A stretch of DNA of 64,000 nt from contig NZ_CP128360.1 of NCBI RefSeq assembly GCF_030345095.1, positions 5,704,001-5,768,000 of the forward strand. The letters are read 5' to 3'. Shown piece by piece: positions 43,601-50,387 of this stretch (within the stretch, counting starts at the first letter, position 1; every line of letters starts with the position of its first letter). The notes beneath the pieces are model-generated. The model was not told the DNA's origin. It saw nothing but the letters and a program-made list of their open reading frames with translations, and ran no database searches. This stretch comes from Solwaraspora sp. WMMA2056. Its GTDB lineage: Bacteria > Actinomycetota > Actinomycetes > Mycobacteriales > Micromonosporaceae. A program made the translations under genes and the position numbers.

Positions 43601-44857
43601 GAACGATTCGCCCTGCCGGCTCCGGTCCACGAGTGCGTCGAACCGGATCAGGCCCTTGTCGGTGTGGACCAGGGTGTCGCCAGTGAAGCAAGGATTGGAC
43701 GCGGTGATGCGTCCGCTCTCCGGGCAGGTGTGCCAGTCGTTGATGGTGTCGTCGTACTGCAGACCCGGGTCGGCGCATTCCCAGGCCGCCTGCGAAATGG
43801 TCCCGAACAGCTTCTTGGCGTCGATGGTGTCGATCACCGAGCCGTCGAGCCGACCGCGCAGGTCGAAGCTGCCACCGTCCTCGTACGCCCGCATGAACTC
43901 GTCGGAGACCCGGACCGAGTTGTTGGCGTTCTGGTACTGGACGCTGACGATGTCCGCGCCACCGAGGTCCATGTCGAACCCGGCGTCGCGCAACGCCCGG
44001 ATCTTGTTCTCCTCGCGGGCCTTGGTGAGGACGAACTCCTCGATGTCCGGGTGGTCGACGTCGAGGATGACCATCTTGGCGGCCCGGCGGGTGGCGCCAC
44101 CGGACTTGATGGTGCCGGCCGAGGCGTCGGCGCCGCGCATGAAGCTGACCGGGCCGGAGGCGGTGCCACCGCTGGAGAGCAACTCCTTGGAGGAGCGGAT
44201 CCGGGACAGGTTGACGCCGGAGCCGGAGCCACCCTTGAAGATCAGCCCCTCCTCTTTGTACCAATCGAGGATGGAATCCATCGAATCATCCACAGAAAGG
44301 ATGAAACACGCTGATACCTGCTGCGGGGAGGCCGTGCCGACGTTGAACCAGACCGGCGAGTTGAAGCTGAACACCTGGTGCAGCAGCATCCAGGTCAGCT
44401 CGTGCTCGAAGATCTCGGCGTCGGTGCCGGTGGCGAAGTAGCCGTGCTGCTCGCCGGCGGCCCGGTAGGTCTGCACCACCCGGTCGATCAACTGCTTGAG
44501 CGACCACTCCCGCTGCGGGGTCCCCACCGCCCCCCGGAAGTACTTGGTGGTGACGATGTTCGCCGCGTTGACGCTCCAGGTCTCCGGGAACTCGACACCA
44601 CGCTGCTCGAAGTTGATCGAGCCGTCCCGCCAGTTGGTCATCACCACGTCGCGGCGCTGCCAGGTCACCTCGTCGTACGGGTGGACACCCTCGGTGGTCC
44701 AGACCCGTTCGACGGTGAGCCCGCCGGTGCCGGCCGCCTTGGCCCGCACCCGACCGTTGCCGTTGGCCGCCGCGCCGGTGCCCGCCTTGCCGTTGGCCCG
44801 GGCCGTGCCACTACCACCGCTACCGCCTGTTTTCGCGGTCACACCATCCCCCGCCAT
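40652..44857 (-). CDS. nrdJ: Vitamin B12-dependent ribonucleotide reductase (class II) with intein
   Basis: The precursor has 1401 residues; removing the intein (residues 390-798) leaves about 992, the usual size for actinomycete NrdJ. It reduces ribonucleotides using adenosylcobalamin. Extein motifs include FNSPVWFNVG, GGSGSGVNLSRIRSS and the split active site ASNP / CSEYLHLDNSSCNLASLNL; the C-terminal redox/zinc part is CFTCGTKMRPAGSCYVCEGCG. ATG 44857 has GAGGGGG upstream. It follows nrdR after 170 bp on the same strand and is presumably repressed by NrdR. Activity requires splicing, since the radical cysteine is the first residue after the intein. Confidence 0.95.
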   Translation of the reverse strand: MAGDGVTAKTGGSGGSGTARANGKAGTGAAANGNGRVRAKAAGTGGLTVERVWTTEGVHPYDEVTWQRRDVVMTNWRDGSINFEQRGVEFPETWSVNAANIVTTKYFRGAVGTPQREWSLKQLIDRVVQTYRAAGEQHGYFATGTDAEIFEHELTWMLLHQVFSFNSPVWFNVGTASPQQVSACFILSVDDSMDSILDWYKEEGLIFKGGSGSGVNLSRIRSSKELLSSGGTASGPVSFMRGADASAGTIKSGGATRRAAKMVILDVDHPDIEEFVLTKAREENKIRALRDAGFDMDLGGADIVSVQYQNANNSVRVSDEFMRAYEDGGSFDLRGRLDGSVIDTIDAKKLFGTISQAAWECADPGLQYDDTINDWHTCPESGRITASNPCFTGDTLVHTDKGLIRFDALVDRSRQGESFGVYTHDATNPDAPADQVVLTRPKAVMITGTNEITRLEFSNGMVLRCTPNHRIWTTNRGYVEAKDLTPDDQILPLNQPTPATAASWEFRMRADASVSPGDVVPTKWQRESRLPEKWTEDFAHLLGWLVGDGSVREGTPGVRGNGPGASWVYSQSDPEAIIERHQSVLESIVGLRFDPVQMPNGTLQLRSNRTAVVEFLTGLGVSTARAVDKRLPSSVLEAPPEIQAAFLRGLFDADGCAAETANGTRYVGLGAVSIELLREAQRLLSGFGIGSRIYATRKAGDTTFRYTTNSGDEREYHGKQLYDLRISGENIGLFASRIGFDHQAKAQRVAHWLEQHRFYRTDQTARLVSREFDGFETTYNLSEPRNHSYIANGVVVRNCSEYLHLDNSSCNLASLNLMKFLRADGGFEVEKFVRSVEFVITAMDISICFADFPTEKIGETTRAYRQLGIGYANLGALLMASGMPYDSEAGRSYAAAITSVMTGTAYRRSAELAGVVGAYDGYARNAEGHKRVMRKHAAASDEIRPTGPVATALAREAARQWEMGNKLGEKNGWRNSQASVLAPTGTIGLMMDCDTTGVEPDLALVKFKKLVGGGSMQIVNQTVPRALRSLGYPEEQVEAIVEHIADNGHVVDAPGLRTEHYPVFDCAMGERSIAPMGHVRMMAAVQPFISGAISKTVNMPEAATVADVEKIYYEGWKLGLKALAIYRDNCKVGQPLSVAKSDKATQAATAEQTAAVEKIVEKVVEYRPVRKRLPKKRPSETVSFSVGGAEGYLTASSYPDDGLGEVFLKMSKQGSTLAGVMDAFSVAISIGLQYGVPLETFVAKFTNMRFEPAGMTDDPDVRMAASVMDYIFRRLALDFLPYDRRAELGIFTAAERTAQMRAEAEAESAASELSAMAVSAPVEPKHPEAPAPSSVEPVSGTADAPAAAAPAPASVHSSTELLEAVIGKAADAPLCFTCGTKMRPAGSCYVCEGCGSTSGCS
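42464..43690 (-). other. Intein with LAGLIDADG homing endonuclease inside NrdJ
   Basis: 409 residues between NP and CSEY of the reductase. Block A is CFTGDTLVHT (Cys1). Block B is CTPNHRIWT. Endonuclease blocks are LLGWLVGDGS (about residue 155) and LRGLFDADGC (about 262), both with the acidic residue, so the nuclease may be active. Block G reads NHSYIANGVVVRN, then Cys+1. The penultimate residue is Arg where most inteins have His. The frame is open throughout. Confidence 0.92.
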
Positions 44858-44994
44858 CTGATCGCCCCCTCAGGCTCTCGCGCAGCGTCGTGCCACGCGT
44901 TCGTTTCCGTCTGTGCTGTCCAGCTTTTTCGCGCCCCGCCCGCGCCGGGTCCGGCGAGGGAGGGCGTACGCCCTGTTGGTGCACGGCCGGTCGC

Positions 44995-45015
44995 GGCCCG
45001 GCAGTCTGCCGGGCC
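44995..45015 (-). terminator. Hairpin between nrdR and nrdJ
   Basis: GGCCCGGCA-GTC-TGCCGGGCC is a perfect 9-bp stem 12 nt beyond the nrdR stop. It may partly terminate or attenuate transcription before nrdJ, or protect the nrdR message. The rest of the 170-bp gap shows only the nrdJ ribosome site and no cobalamin riboswitch that I can see. Confidence 0.45.
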
Positions 45016-45027
45016 ACCTCGGCCCGG

Positions 45028-45525
45028 TCAGCCGGGCCCGGCTCCGGCCACCACCGGGTCCGCGCCGGCGGCCCGCGCCTGAGCCGCGGCCCGCAGCGTG
45101 TCGATCTCGCGCTCGAAGTCGTCGAGGGAGTCGAAGGACCGGTAGACGCTGGCGAACCGCAGGTACGCCACCTCGTCGAGTTCGCGCAGCGGGCCGAGGA
45201 TCGCCAGACCGACGTCGTGGCTGGGGATCTCGGCGGCGCCCTTGGCGCGGACGGTCTCCTCGACCTTCTGCGCCAGCAGGGCGATGGCGTCGTCGTCCAC
45301 CGGACGGCCCTGACACGCCTTGCGTACCCCGCCCATGATCTTGGACCGGCTGAACGGTTCGGTGACGCCGCTGCGCTTGACCACGGCCAGGACCGCCTCC
45401 TCGACCGTGGTGAACCGCTTGCCGCACTCCGGGCAGGAGCGGCGGCGGCGGATGAGCTGACCGTCGTCGGCCTCACGGGAGTCGACCACGCGCGAGTCGG
45501 CGTGCCGGCAGTACGGGCAACGCAT
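45028..45525 (-). CDS. nrdR: NrdR, ribonucleotide reductase regulator
   Basis: A protein of 165 residues. The N-terminal zinc ribbon ([40 protein letters not shown]) is followed by the ATP-cone domain ([24 protein letters not shown]...[32 protein letters not shown]). It senses ATP/dATP and represses reductase genes through NrdR boxes. ATG 45525 has AAAGGA upstream. It lies upstream of nrdJ on the same strand and is divergent from lexA. A box-like palindrome lies at the predicted start of its own transcript. Confidence 0.95.
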   Translation of the reverse strand: MRCPYCRHADSRVVDSREADDGQLIRRRRSCPECGKRFTTVEEAVLAVVKRSGVTEPFSRSKIMGGVRKACQGRPVDDDAIALLAQKVEETVRAKGAAEIPSHDVGLAILGPLRELDEVAYLRFASVYRSFDSLDDFEREIDTLRAAAQARAAGADPVVAGAGPG

Positions 45526-45666
45526 GCCGAGGTCCTTTCCGTGGGGCCGGGTGTGGTCGCTACCGGGTGGTCGTCGCCCGCACCGCCACACGGGTACGTG
45601 AGGTCCACTCGCTGGGAGCGCCGCTCCCGACGATGAACCCAACCTGTAGACGACTTACGCCCTTGT

Positions 45667-45716
45667 AACTACTAGATGTTGGGGTCGACGGTATTCCGCA
45701 ACCGGGGTCCGGTCAA
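45667..45716 (-). promoter_or_regulatory. nrdR-nrdJ promoter with NrdR-box-like palindrome
   Basis: On the minus strand, -35 TTGACC (45716-45711), a 17-bp spacer and -10 TACCGT (45693-45688) place the start near 45681. AACATCTAGTAGTT (minus strand, 45667-45680), resembling the NrdR box of actinomycetes, lies at the start of transcription. A second, weaker box (TGTAGACGACTT, about 45645-45656) may lie downstream. Autoregulation is inferred. Confidence 0.55.
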
Positions 45717-45815
45717 GTTGACCGGCGCACCTCGGCGCGTCGTCACTCTGCCAACACCCGACCACGGCCGAGGGTTACCGGCAGGAGCGTGACAGCACCA
45801 CCAGGGGCACGTCAT

Positions 45816-45837
45816 TAGAACATGAGTACGATAGAAT
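45816..45837 (+). promoter_or_regulatory. lexA promoter with LexA box 1
   Basis: TAGAACATGAGTACGA at 45816-45831 matches the actinobacterial SOS consensus TCGAAC-N4-GTTCGA at 10 of 12 fixed positions. It lies directly before a TAGAAT -10 hexamer (45832-45837), where bound LexA would block polymerase. Confidence 0.65.
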
Positions 45838-45881
45838 CACGGTGCGCCGCATCGAACGCCGACACGACACGCCGACGCACC

Positions 45882-45897
45882 TCGTACAGATGTTTGA
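45882..45897 (+). promoter_or_regulatory. LexA box 2 in the lexA leader
   Basis: TCGTACAGATGTTTGA matches the consensus at 10 of 12 fixed positions. It lies 66 bp downstream of box 1, in the transcribed leader. Confidence 0.55.
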
Positions 45898-45985
45898 ACC
45901 GGGCCGATTCTCTGACTACGGTCATGGTCAACACCGACGGTACGCCGGCTCAGCGGAATCTGAGGCGGCAGGGGAAGGGACGCAC

Positions 45986-46780
45986 GTGTCGACCGACGAC
46001 AGGACCGGATCGCCCCGGCAGAGCGCCGGCAAGGGTGCCGCGACGACAGCCAACGCGGGCGCATCGGTGCGTGCGGGGCGCGCCAGCCGGTCGGGCGAGG
46101 CACGACTGCGGGCGGTGACCTCGGTGGTCAGTTCCTTCCCCGACCCGGCCACCAGCGAACTGACCGCCCGGCAACGCCGGATCCTGGAGTTCATCCGGAC
46201 CTGGGTCGACCGGCACGGCTACCCGCCGAGCGTGCGGGAGATCGGCGAGGCCGTCGGCCTGGTCTCCCCGTCGAGCGTGGCGTACCAGCTCAAGGAGTTG
46301 GAGCGGAAGGGCTTCCTGCGGCGGGATCCGAACCGGCCACGGGCGGTGGACGTGCGGCCGCCGGCCGAGGTCGCCGACGACGAGGCGGCGCGGGCCTCCC
46401 GGCCGGCACCGGCGTACGTGCCGATGCTGGGCCGGATCGCGGCCGGTGGTCCGATCCTGGCGGAGCAGGCGGTGGAGGACGTCTTCCCGTTGCCGCGTGA
46501 GCTGGTCGGCGAGGGCGAGGTGTTCATGCTGCAGGTCAAGGGCGACTCGATGATCGACGCCGCGATCTGTGACGGGGACTGGGTCGTGGTGCGTCAGCAG
46601 CCGACCGCCGACTCGGGTGAGATCGTCGCGGCGATGATCGACGGCGAGGCCACGGTGAAGACCTACCGGCGACGCGACGGCCACGTGTGGCTGATGCCGC
46701 ACAACGCGGCGTTCGATCCGATCCCTGGCGACGAAGCGACGATCATGGGTCGGGTCGTGGCGGTGCTGCGCCGGGTCTGA
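45986..46780 (+). CDS. lexA: LexA, SOS repressor
   Basis: A protein of 264 residues. An N-terminal tail of about 55 residues precedes the winged helix ([47 protein letters not shown]) and the C-terminal S24 peptidase domain. The cleavage site is AAGG (GRIAAGGPI); catalytic Ser is in [16 protein letters not shown] and Lys in [10 protein letters not shown]. It represses DNA-damage genes and cleaves itself with RecA. GTG 45986 has AGGGGAAGGG upstream. Two LexA boxes in front indicate autoregulation. Confidence 0.95.
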   Translation: MSTDDRTGSPRQSAGKGAATTANAGASVRAGRASRSGEARLRAVTSVVSSFPDPATSELTARQRRILEFIRTWVDRHGYPPSVREIGEAVGLVSPSSVAYQLKELERKGFLRRDPNRPRAVDVRPPAEVADDEAARASRPAPAYVPMLGRIAAGGPILAEQAVEDVFPLPRELVGEGEVFMLQVKGDSMIDAAICDGDWVVVRQQPTADSGEIVAAMIDGEATVKTYRRRDGHVWLMPHNAAFDPIPGDEATIMGRVVAVLRRV

Positions 46781-46835
46781 CGCCGCCGCGTCACCACGGC
46801 AGCCCCGGTCAGCCGGTTGGACGCCCGGCGGCCCG

Positions 46836-48539
46836 TCAGTCGTCGGGGTGGTCGGCGGCGGGTCGCCCGTAGACTCCGGCGTCCCGCCCGCCGCGGCCAC
46901 GCTCGGGCGGGCGGCCGCCGGCCCGGGGCTGGTCGTAGCGGTCCGCCGGATAGCCCTCTCCGGGGTAGTCGCCACCGACGTCGCTGCCGCCGGCGGACCG
47001 GCCACCGCCGTACACTCCGCCGCCGGGCCGGGCCGGCGGGGGTGGCGGAGCCGGCGTGGCCGCGCCGTAGACCGCGCCCGAGTCGACCACCCCGGCGGCG
47101 CGGTAGCCGCCCGATTCCCGACGCGGCGCGGCGGGACCGCCGCCGTAGACGCCGCCGGACGGCTTCTGCCCGCCATAGACACCGCCGCCGCCCCGGGGAG
47201 CGGCCCCGGCGACGGGGGGCGGTCCGCCGGCCGCCGGCGGTCGGGCGGCCCCGGCGACAGGCCTGGCAGCGCCGTAGACGCCGCCGGACTTCGCCCCGCC
47301 GGCCGCGCCGGTGGGCACCGCACCGCTGCCCAGCGCACCGCTGGCGTACGCGCCGCTGACCAGGTTGTCACTGGCGTACGCCGAATCGCCGTCGTCGTCG
47401 CGGTCGGCCCGGACGGTCTCCCGGGCGCCGTTGCGGCGCACCCGGCGGCGGGCCCGGACGATGCCGTAGATGCCGACCCCGACGAGCAGGGCACCGAGTA
47501 CGCCGACGGACGCGATCAGATAGTTGATGTCCTGAAGGGTGATCCGGTTGAGCCAGGACGGGCCCTCCTGCCCGTCGTCGCCGTCGGCGGCGACCTCGGC
47601 GGCGACCTCGGTGCTCGGCGTGTAGCGCAGGATCTCCACCGGGGTGTCCTCGTCGAGCGTGGCGACGTCGGAGACGGTGACGAAGCTGGTGCCGTCCGGG
47701 GTGTAGGCGATCGCTTCGCCGAACTCGTCGGCGAGCGCGGTGGCCCGGGGTTCCTCGCCGGTCAGGATGGCGACCAGGTCACCGTCGGCGGGCACGTCCC
47801 ATTCGAAGGCGTCGGCGTACGTGCGGATGACGACGCGGGTGCCGTCCGGGGAGCGGGCCGCCCCGGTGACGGTGAGCCGCCCAGCGGCGGCGAAGAGGTT
47901 GGGCGTGGCGGTACGGGGAAGTTCGAGCTCGCCGACCTTCTCCATCGGCACCGGGTCGTCGTTGTTGCTGCGCAACTGCTCGACCGGCCGGTAGATGCCG
48001 GCGGGCCCGGTCTCCTTGGTGATGATCAGCGGGACGCCGTCGGGGCCGATCAGCAGTGCCTCGGCGTCGTGCGGGCCGTCCGGGTAACTCACCCGGTGGA
48101 TCACCGGCTGGTCGGAGCCGTCCACCGGCAACGACCACAGGGCGATGCGTTCCCGACGTTCGTCGTTGGTCGGGTTGTCGCCGATGTCGGCGATCCAGAG
48201 CGTCTGCCCGTCCGGGGAGAGCGCGAGGTCCTCCGGGTCCAGCGGCCGGGACGGGTAGGCGACCGTGTCGTCGACCTCGCAGGACGAGTCGAGAAAGAAG
48301 ATCCGCTCGTTGCGGTCGACCTCGGTGCCGTCGTTGACGACGACGTAGCCGTCGGCGGTGGCGACCAGACCGGACAGCTCCCGCAGCCGCTCGTCGGTGA
48401 TCTCGCAGACCCGTTCGCCGGCCGCCGGTGCGCCGGCCGGGTCCTGCGCGGGCAGAGCCAGGGCGGGACCGGCCGGCAGTGCGACGTAGGTCGCGAGCAG
48501 CCCGCCGAGGACCGCGGCCGGGGTGAGAAACCGACGCAT
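46836..48539 (-). CDS. Membrane-anchored beta-propeller-like protein with cytoplasmic VYG repeats
   Basis: A protein of 567 residues. A signal peptide (MRRFLTPAAVLGGLLATYVALPAGPALA) leads to an extracellular domain of about 300 residues with propeller-type strands (EDLALSPDGQTLWIADIGDN, AARSPDGTRVVIRTY). A single helix (INYLIASVGVLGALLVGVGIYGIV) follows near residue 350. The cytoplasmic tail of about 200 residues is rich in Gly, Pro, Ala and Tyr with repeated GGVYG units. Function unknown. ATG 48539. It is 72 bp downstream of hflX on the same strand and converges on lexA. Confidence 0.7.
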   Translation of the reverse strand: MRRFLTPAAVLGGLLATYVALPAGPALALPAQDPAGAPAAGERVCEITDERLRELSGLVATADGYVVVNDGTEVDRNERIFFLDSSCEVDDTVAYPSRPLDPEDLALSPDGQTLWIADIGDNPTNDERRERIALWSLPVDGSDQPVIHRVSYPDGPHDAEALLIGPDGVPLIITKETGPAGIYRPVEQLRSNNDDPVPMEKVGELELPRTATPNLFAAAGRLTVTGAARSPDGTRVVIRTYADAFEWDVPADGDLVAILTGEEPRATALADEFGEAIAYTPDGTSFVTVSDVATLDEDTPVEILRYTPSTEVAAEVAADGDDGQEGPSWLNRITLQDINYLIASVGVLGALLVGVGIYGIVRARRRVRRNGARETVRADRDDDGDSAYASDNLVSGAYASGALGSGAVPTGAAGGAKSGGVYGAARPVAGAARPPAAGGPPPVAGAAPRGGGGVYGGQKPSGGVYGGGPAAPRRESGGYRAAGVVDSGAVYGAATPAPPPPPARPGGGVYGGGRSAGGSDVGGDYPGEGYPADRYDQPRAGGRPPERGRGGRDAGVYGRPAADHPDD

Positions 48540-48611
48540 CCGACGAGTGTCGCACGCCGACCTCAGCGCTGGTGTTACACAGTGATCAATCACTGGACGT
48601 CATCAAGAAAG

Positions 48612-50078
48612 TCACTCATCGTCGGCAAGGAATGGTTGCAGTTCGGCGGCGAGCGCGTCGTCGACCCGGGCGTGCAGCAGCGTACCGGCACCGGTGTGGG
48701 CGGTGGCGAGCACCTCGCCGCGGTGGTGCACCCGCGAGACAAGGTCACCCCGGTGGTACGGCAGGACGACGCGGACCTGCACAGACGGACGGGGCAGCCG
48801 CTGCTCGATCGCGGCCCGCAGGTCCTCGATCCCCCGGGCCTGCCGGGCGGAGACGAAGACGGCGTCGGGCCACAGCCGCTTGAGCCGCAGCAGCTCCTCT
48901 TCGCTGGCGGCGTCGATCTTGTTGACGACCAGCAGCTCGGGGCGACGGTCGGCACCGACCTCGGAGAGCACCTCGCGCACCGCCCGTACCTGCTCCTGCG
49001 GATCCGGGTGCGCGCCGTCGACGACGTGCACCACCAGGTCCGCCTCGGCGACCTCCTCGAGGGTGGACCGGAACGCCTCGACGATCTGGTGCGGCAGGTG
49101 CCGGACGAAGCCGACGGTGTCGGAGAGCGTGTAGACGCGGCCGTCGGCGGTGTGCGCCCGGCGGGTGGTCGGATCGAGGGTGGCGAACAGGGCGTCCTCG
49201 ACGAGGACCCCGGCACCGGTGATCCGGTTGAGCAGACTGGACTTGCCGGCGTTGGTGTAGCCGGCGATCGTCACCGCCGGAACGGCGTTGCGGGTACGGC
49301 GGGCACGTTTGGTCTCGCGTACCGTCCGCATGCCTTTGATCTCCCGCCGCAGGCGGGCGATCCGGGTCCGGATCCGGCGCCGGTCGGTCTCCAGCTTGGT
49401 CTCACCGGGGCCGCGCAGACCCACGCCGCCGCCGGCGCCGCCGCCGCGACCGCTACCACCGGTCTGCCGCGACAGCGTCTCGCCCCAGCCGCGCAGCCGG
49501 GGCAGCAGGTACTCCAGCTGGGCCAGCTCGACCTGGGCCTTACCTTCCTTGCTCTTGGCGTGCTGGGCGAAGATGTCCAGGATGAGCGCCGTCCGGTCGA
49601 TCACCTTGACCTTGACGGACTGTTCCAGGTTGCGCAGTTGCGACGGGGACAACTCACCGTCGCAGATGACGGTGTCCGCCCCGGTGGCCAGCACGACGTC
49701 GCCCAGCTCGCCGACTTTTCCGCGACCGACGTAGGTGGCGGGATCGGGGCGGTCGCGGCGCTGGATCAGGCCCTCGAGCACCTGGGAACCGGCGGTCTCG
49801 GCGAGCGCGGCCAGCTCGGTGAGCGAGTTCTCCGCGTCGACGACGGTACCGGCGTCCCAGACTCCCACCAGCACCACGCGTTCCAGCCGGAGCTGGCGGT
49901 ACTCCACCTCGGTGATGTCGGTGAGTTCGGTGGAGAGCCCGGCCACCCGGCGCAGCGCGTGCCGGTCGGCGAGTTCCAGCTCGCCGGCGGTGTCGGCGGT
50001 CTCGGGTGCCGCCGCGTCGTCGACGGTCGGCGGGGCGAACGACGGGTGCACGACCTCGTCGGCACGATAAGTACGCAA
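48612..50078 (-). CDS. hflX: HflX, ribosome-associated GTPase
   Basis: A protein of about 488 residues. The HflX N-terminal domain (YVGRGKVGELGDVV, VICDGELSPSQLRNLE, DRTALILDIFAQHA) and the Gly-rich LSRQTGGSGRGGGAGGGVGLRGPGETKLETDRRRI linker lead to the G domain: G1 GYTNAGKSSLLN, G3 DTVGFVRHLPH, G4 NKID. HflX splits stalled or hibernating ribosomes. The TTG at 50078 is the best start, with GAGGAGG 6 nt upstream; an ATG at 50141 has none. Divergent from malic enzyme. Confidence 0.93.
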   Translation of the reverse strand: MRTYRADEVVHPSFAPPTVDDAAAPETADTAGELELADRHALRRVAGLSTELTDITEVEYRQLRLERVVLVGVWDAGTVVDAENSLTELAALAETAGSQVLEGLIQRRDRPDPATYVGRGKVGELGDVVLATGADTVICDGELSPSQLRNLEQSVKVKVIDRTALILDIFAQHAKSKEGKAQVELAQLEYLLPRLRGWGETLSRQTGGSGRGGGAGGGVGLRGPGETKLETDRRRIRTRIARLRREIKGMRTVRETKRARRTRNAVPAVTIAGYTNAGKSSLLNRITGAGVLVEDALFATLDPTTRRAHTADGRVYTLSDTVGFVRHLPHQIVEAFRSTLEEVAEADLVVHVVDGAHPDPQEQVRAVREVLSEVGADRRPELLVVNKIDAASEEELLRLKRLWPDAVFVSARQARGIEDLRAAIEQRLPRPSVQVRVVLPYHRGDLVSRVHHRGEVLATAHTGAGTLLHARVDDALAAELQPFLADDE

Positions 50079-50387
50079 AAGTTGCCTCCTCAGGTATCGA
50101 TCGTGACACGCGGGCGGCCGGGACGCACCTACAATTCGCACCCGTCGGCGCTGCCGGTTCCGACCGACAGGGGCTTACCCAGCGGCGACCCGCTGATCCG
50201 TGCCGGGCCGTCCATGTGCCGGACCGTCCATGTACCGGACCGTCCATGTACCGGGCCGGGCCGGGGCGGGCGGTCAGGCCGGGTCGCCACGCCGTACGCT
50301 TCGCCCGCACCGCCGCCGTGCCGGATCGCGCGCAAGAATGGTCGGGCGGCCCGGCCCGGCCGCACCCACCAACGACGGAGGGAACCC
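50079..50387. other. Divergent intergenic region hflX / malic enzyme
   Basis: 309 bp without a gene. It contains the hflX ribosome site at its left edge, three 16-bp tandem repeats at 50208-50255 and GGAGGG before the malic enzyme start at its right edge. No clear -10/-35 pair was recognised. Confidence 0.6.
50208..50255. repeat. Three 16-bp tandem repeats
   Basis: CCGTCCATGTGCCGGA, CCGTCCATGTACCGGA and CCGTCCATGTACCGGG follow each other exactly, at 50208, 50224 and 50240. They lie in the hflX / malic enzyme gap. Confidence 0.9.

Larger units (their letters stand above)
45526..45985. other. Divergent intergenic region nrdR / lexA
   Basis: 460 bp without genes. It holds, from left to right: the nrdR leader; an NrdR-box-like palindrome (45667-45680); a minus-strand promoter (-10 TACCGT at 45688-45693, -35 TTGACC at 45711-45716); the palindrome GGTCAAGTTGACC; two LexA boxes; and the lexA -10. 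A 5'-leader of roughly 140 nt would precede lexA. Confidence 0.7.

Noticed and set aside
42464-43690. The 1.2-kb block in nrdJ as an insertion that breaks the gene
   Set aside because: It is in frame and has complete intein splice blocks and endonuclease motifs, so it is a splicing intein, not a disruption.
44858-45027. Cobalamin riboswitch before nrdJ
   Set aside because: The 170-bp gap lacks a recognisable B12-box-type sequence; only a short hairpin and a ribosome site are seen.
46836-47300. CRISPR-like repetition
   Set aside because: The repeats are short, irregular, in frame and encode VYG units of a protein; there are no constant repeats with unique spacers.
46848-50387. Open plus-strand frame of about 3.5 kb before malic enzyme
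   Set aside because: It is the antisense of the VYG-repeat protein and hflX. GC bias keeps it open; there is no ribosome site or family similarity, and malic enzyme has its own GTG with GGAGGG.
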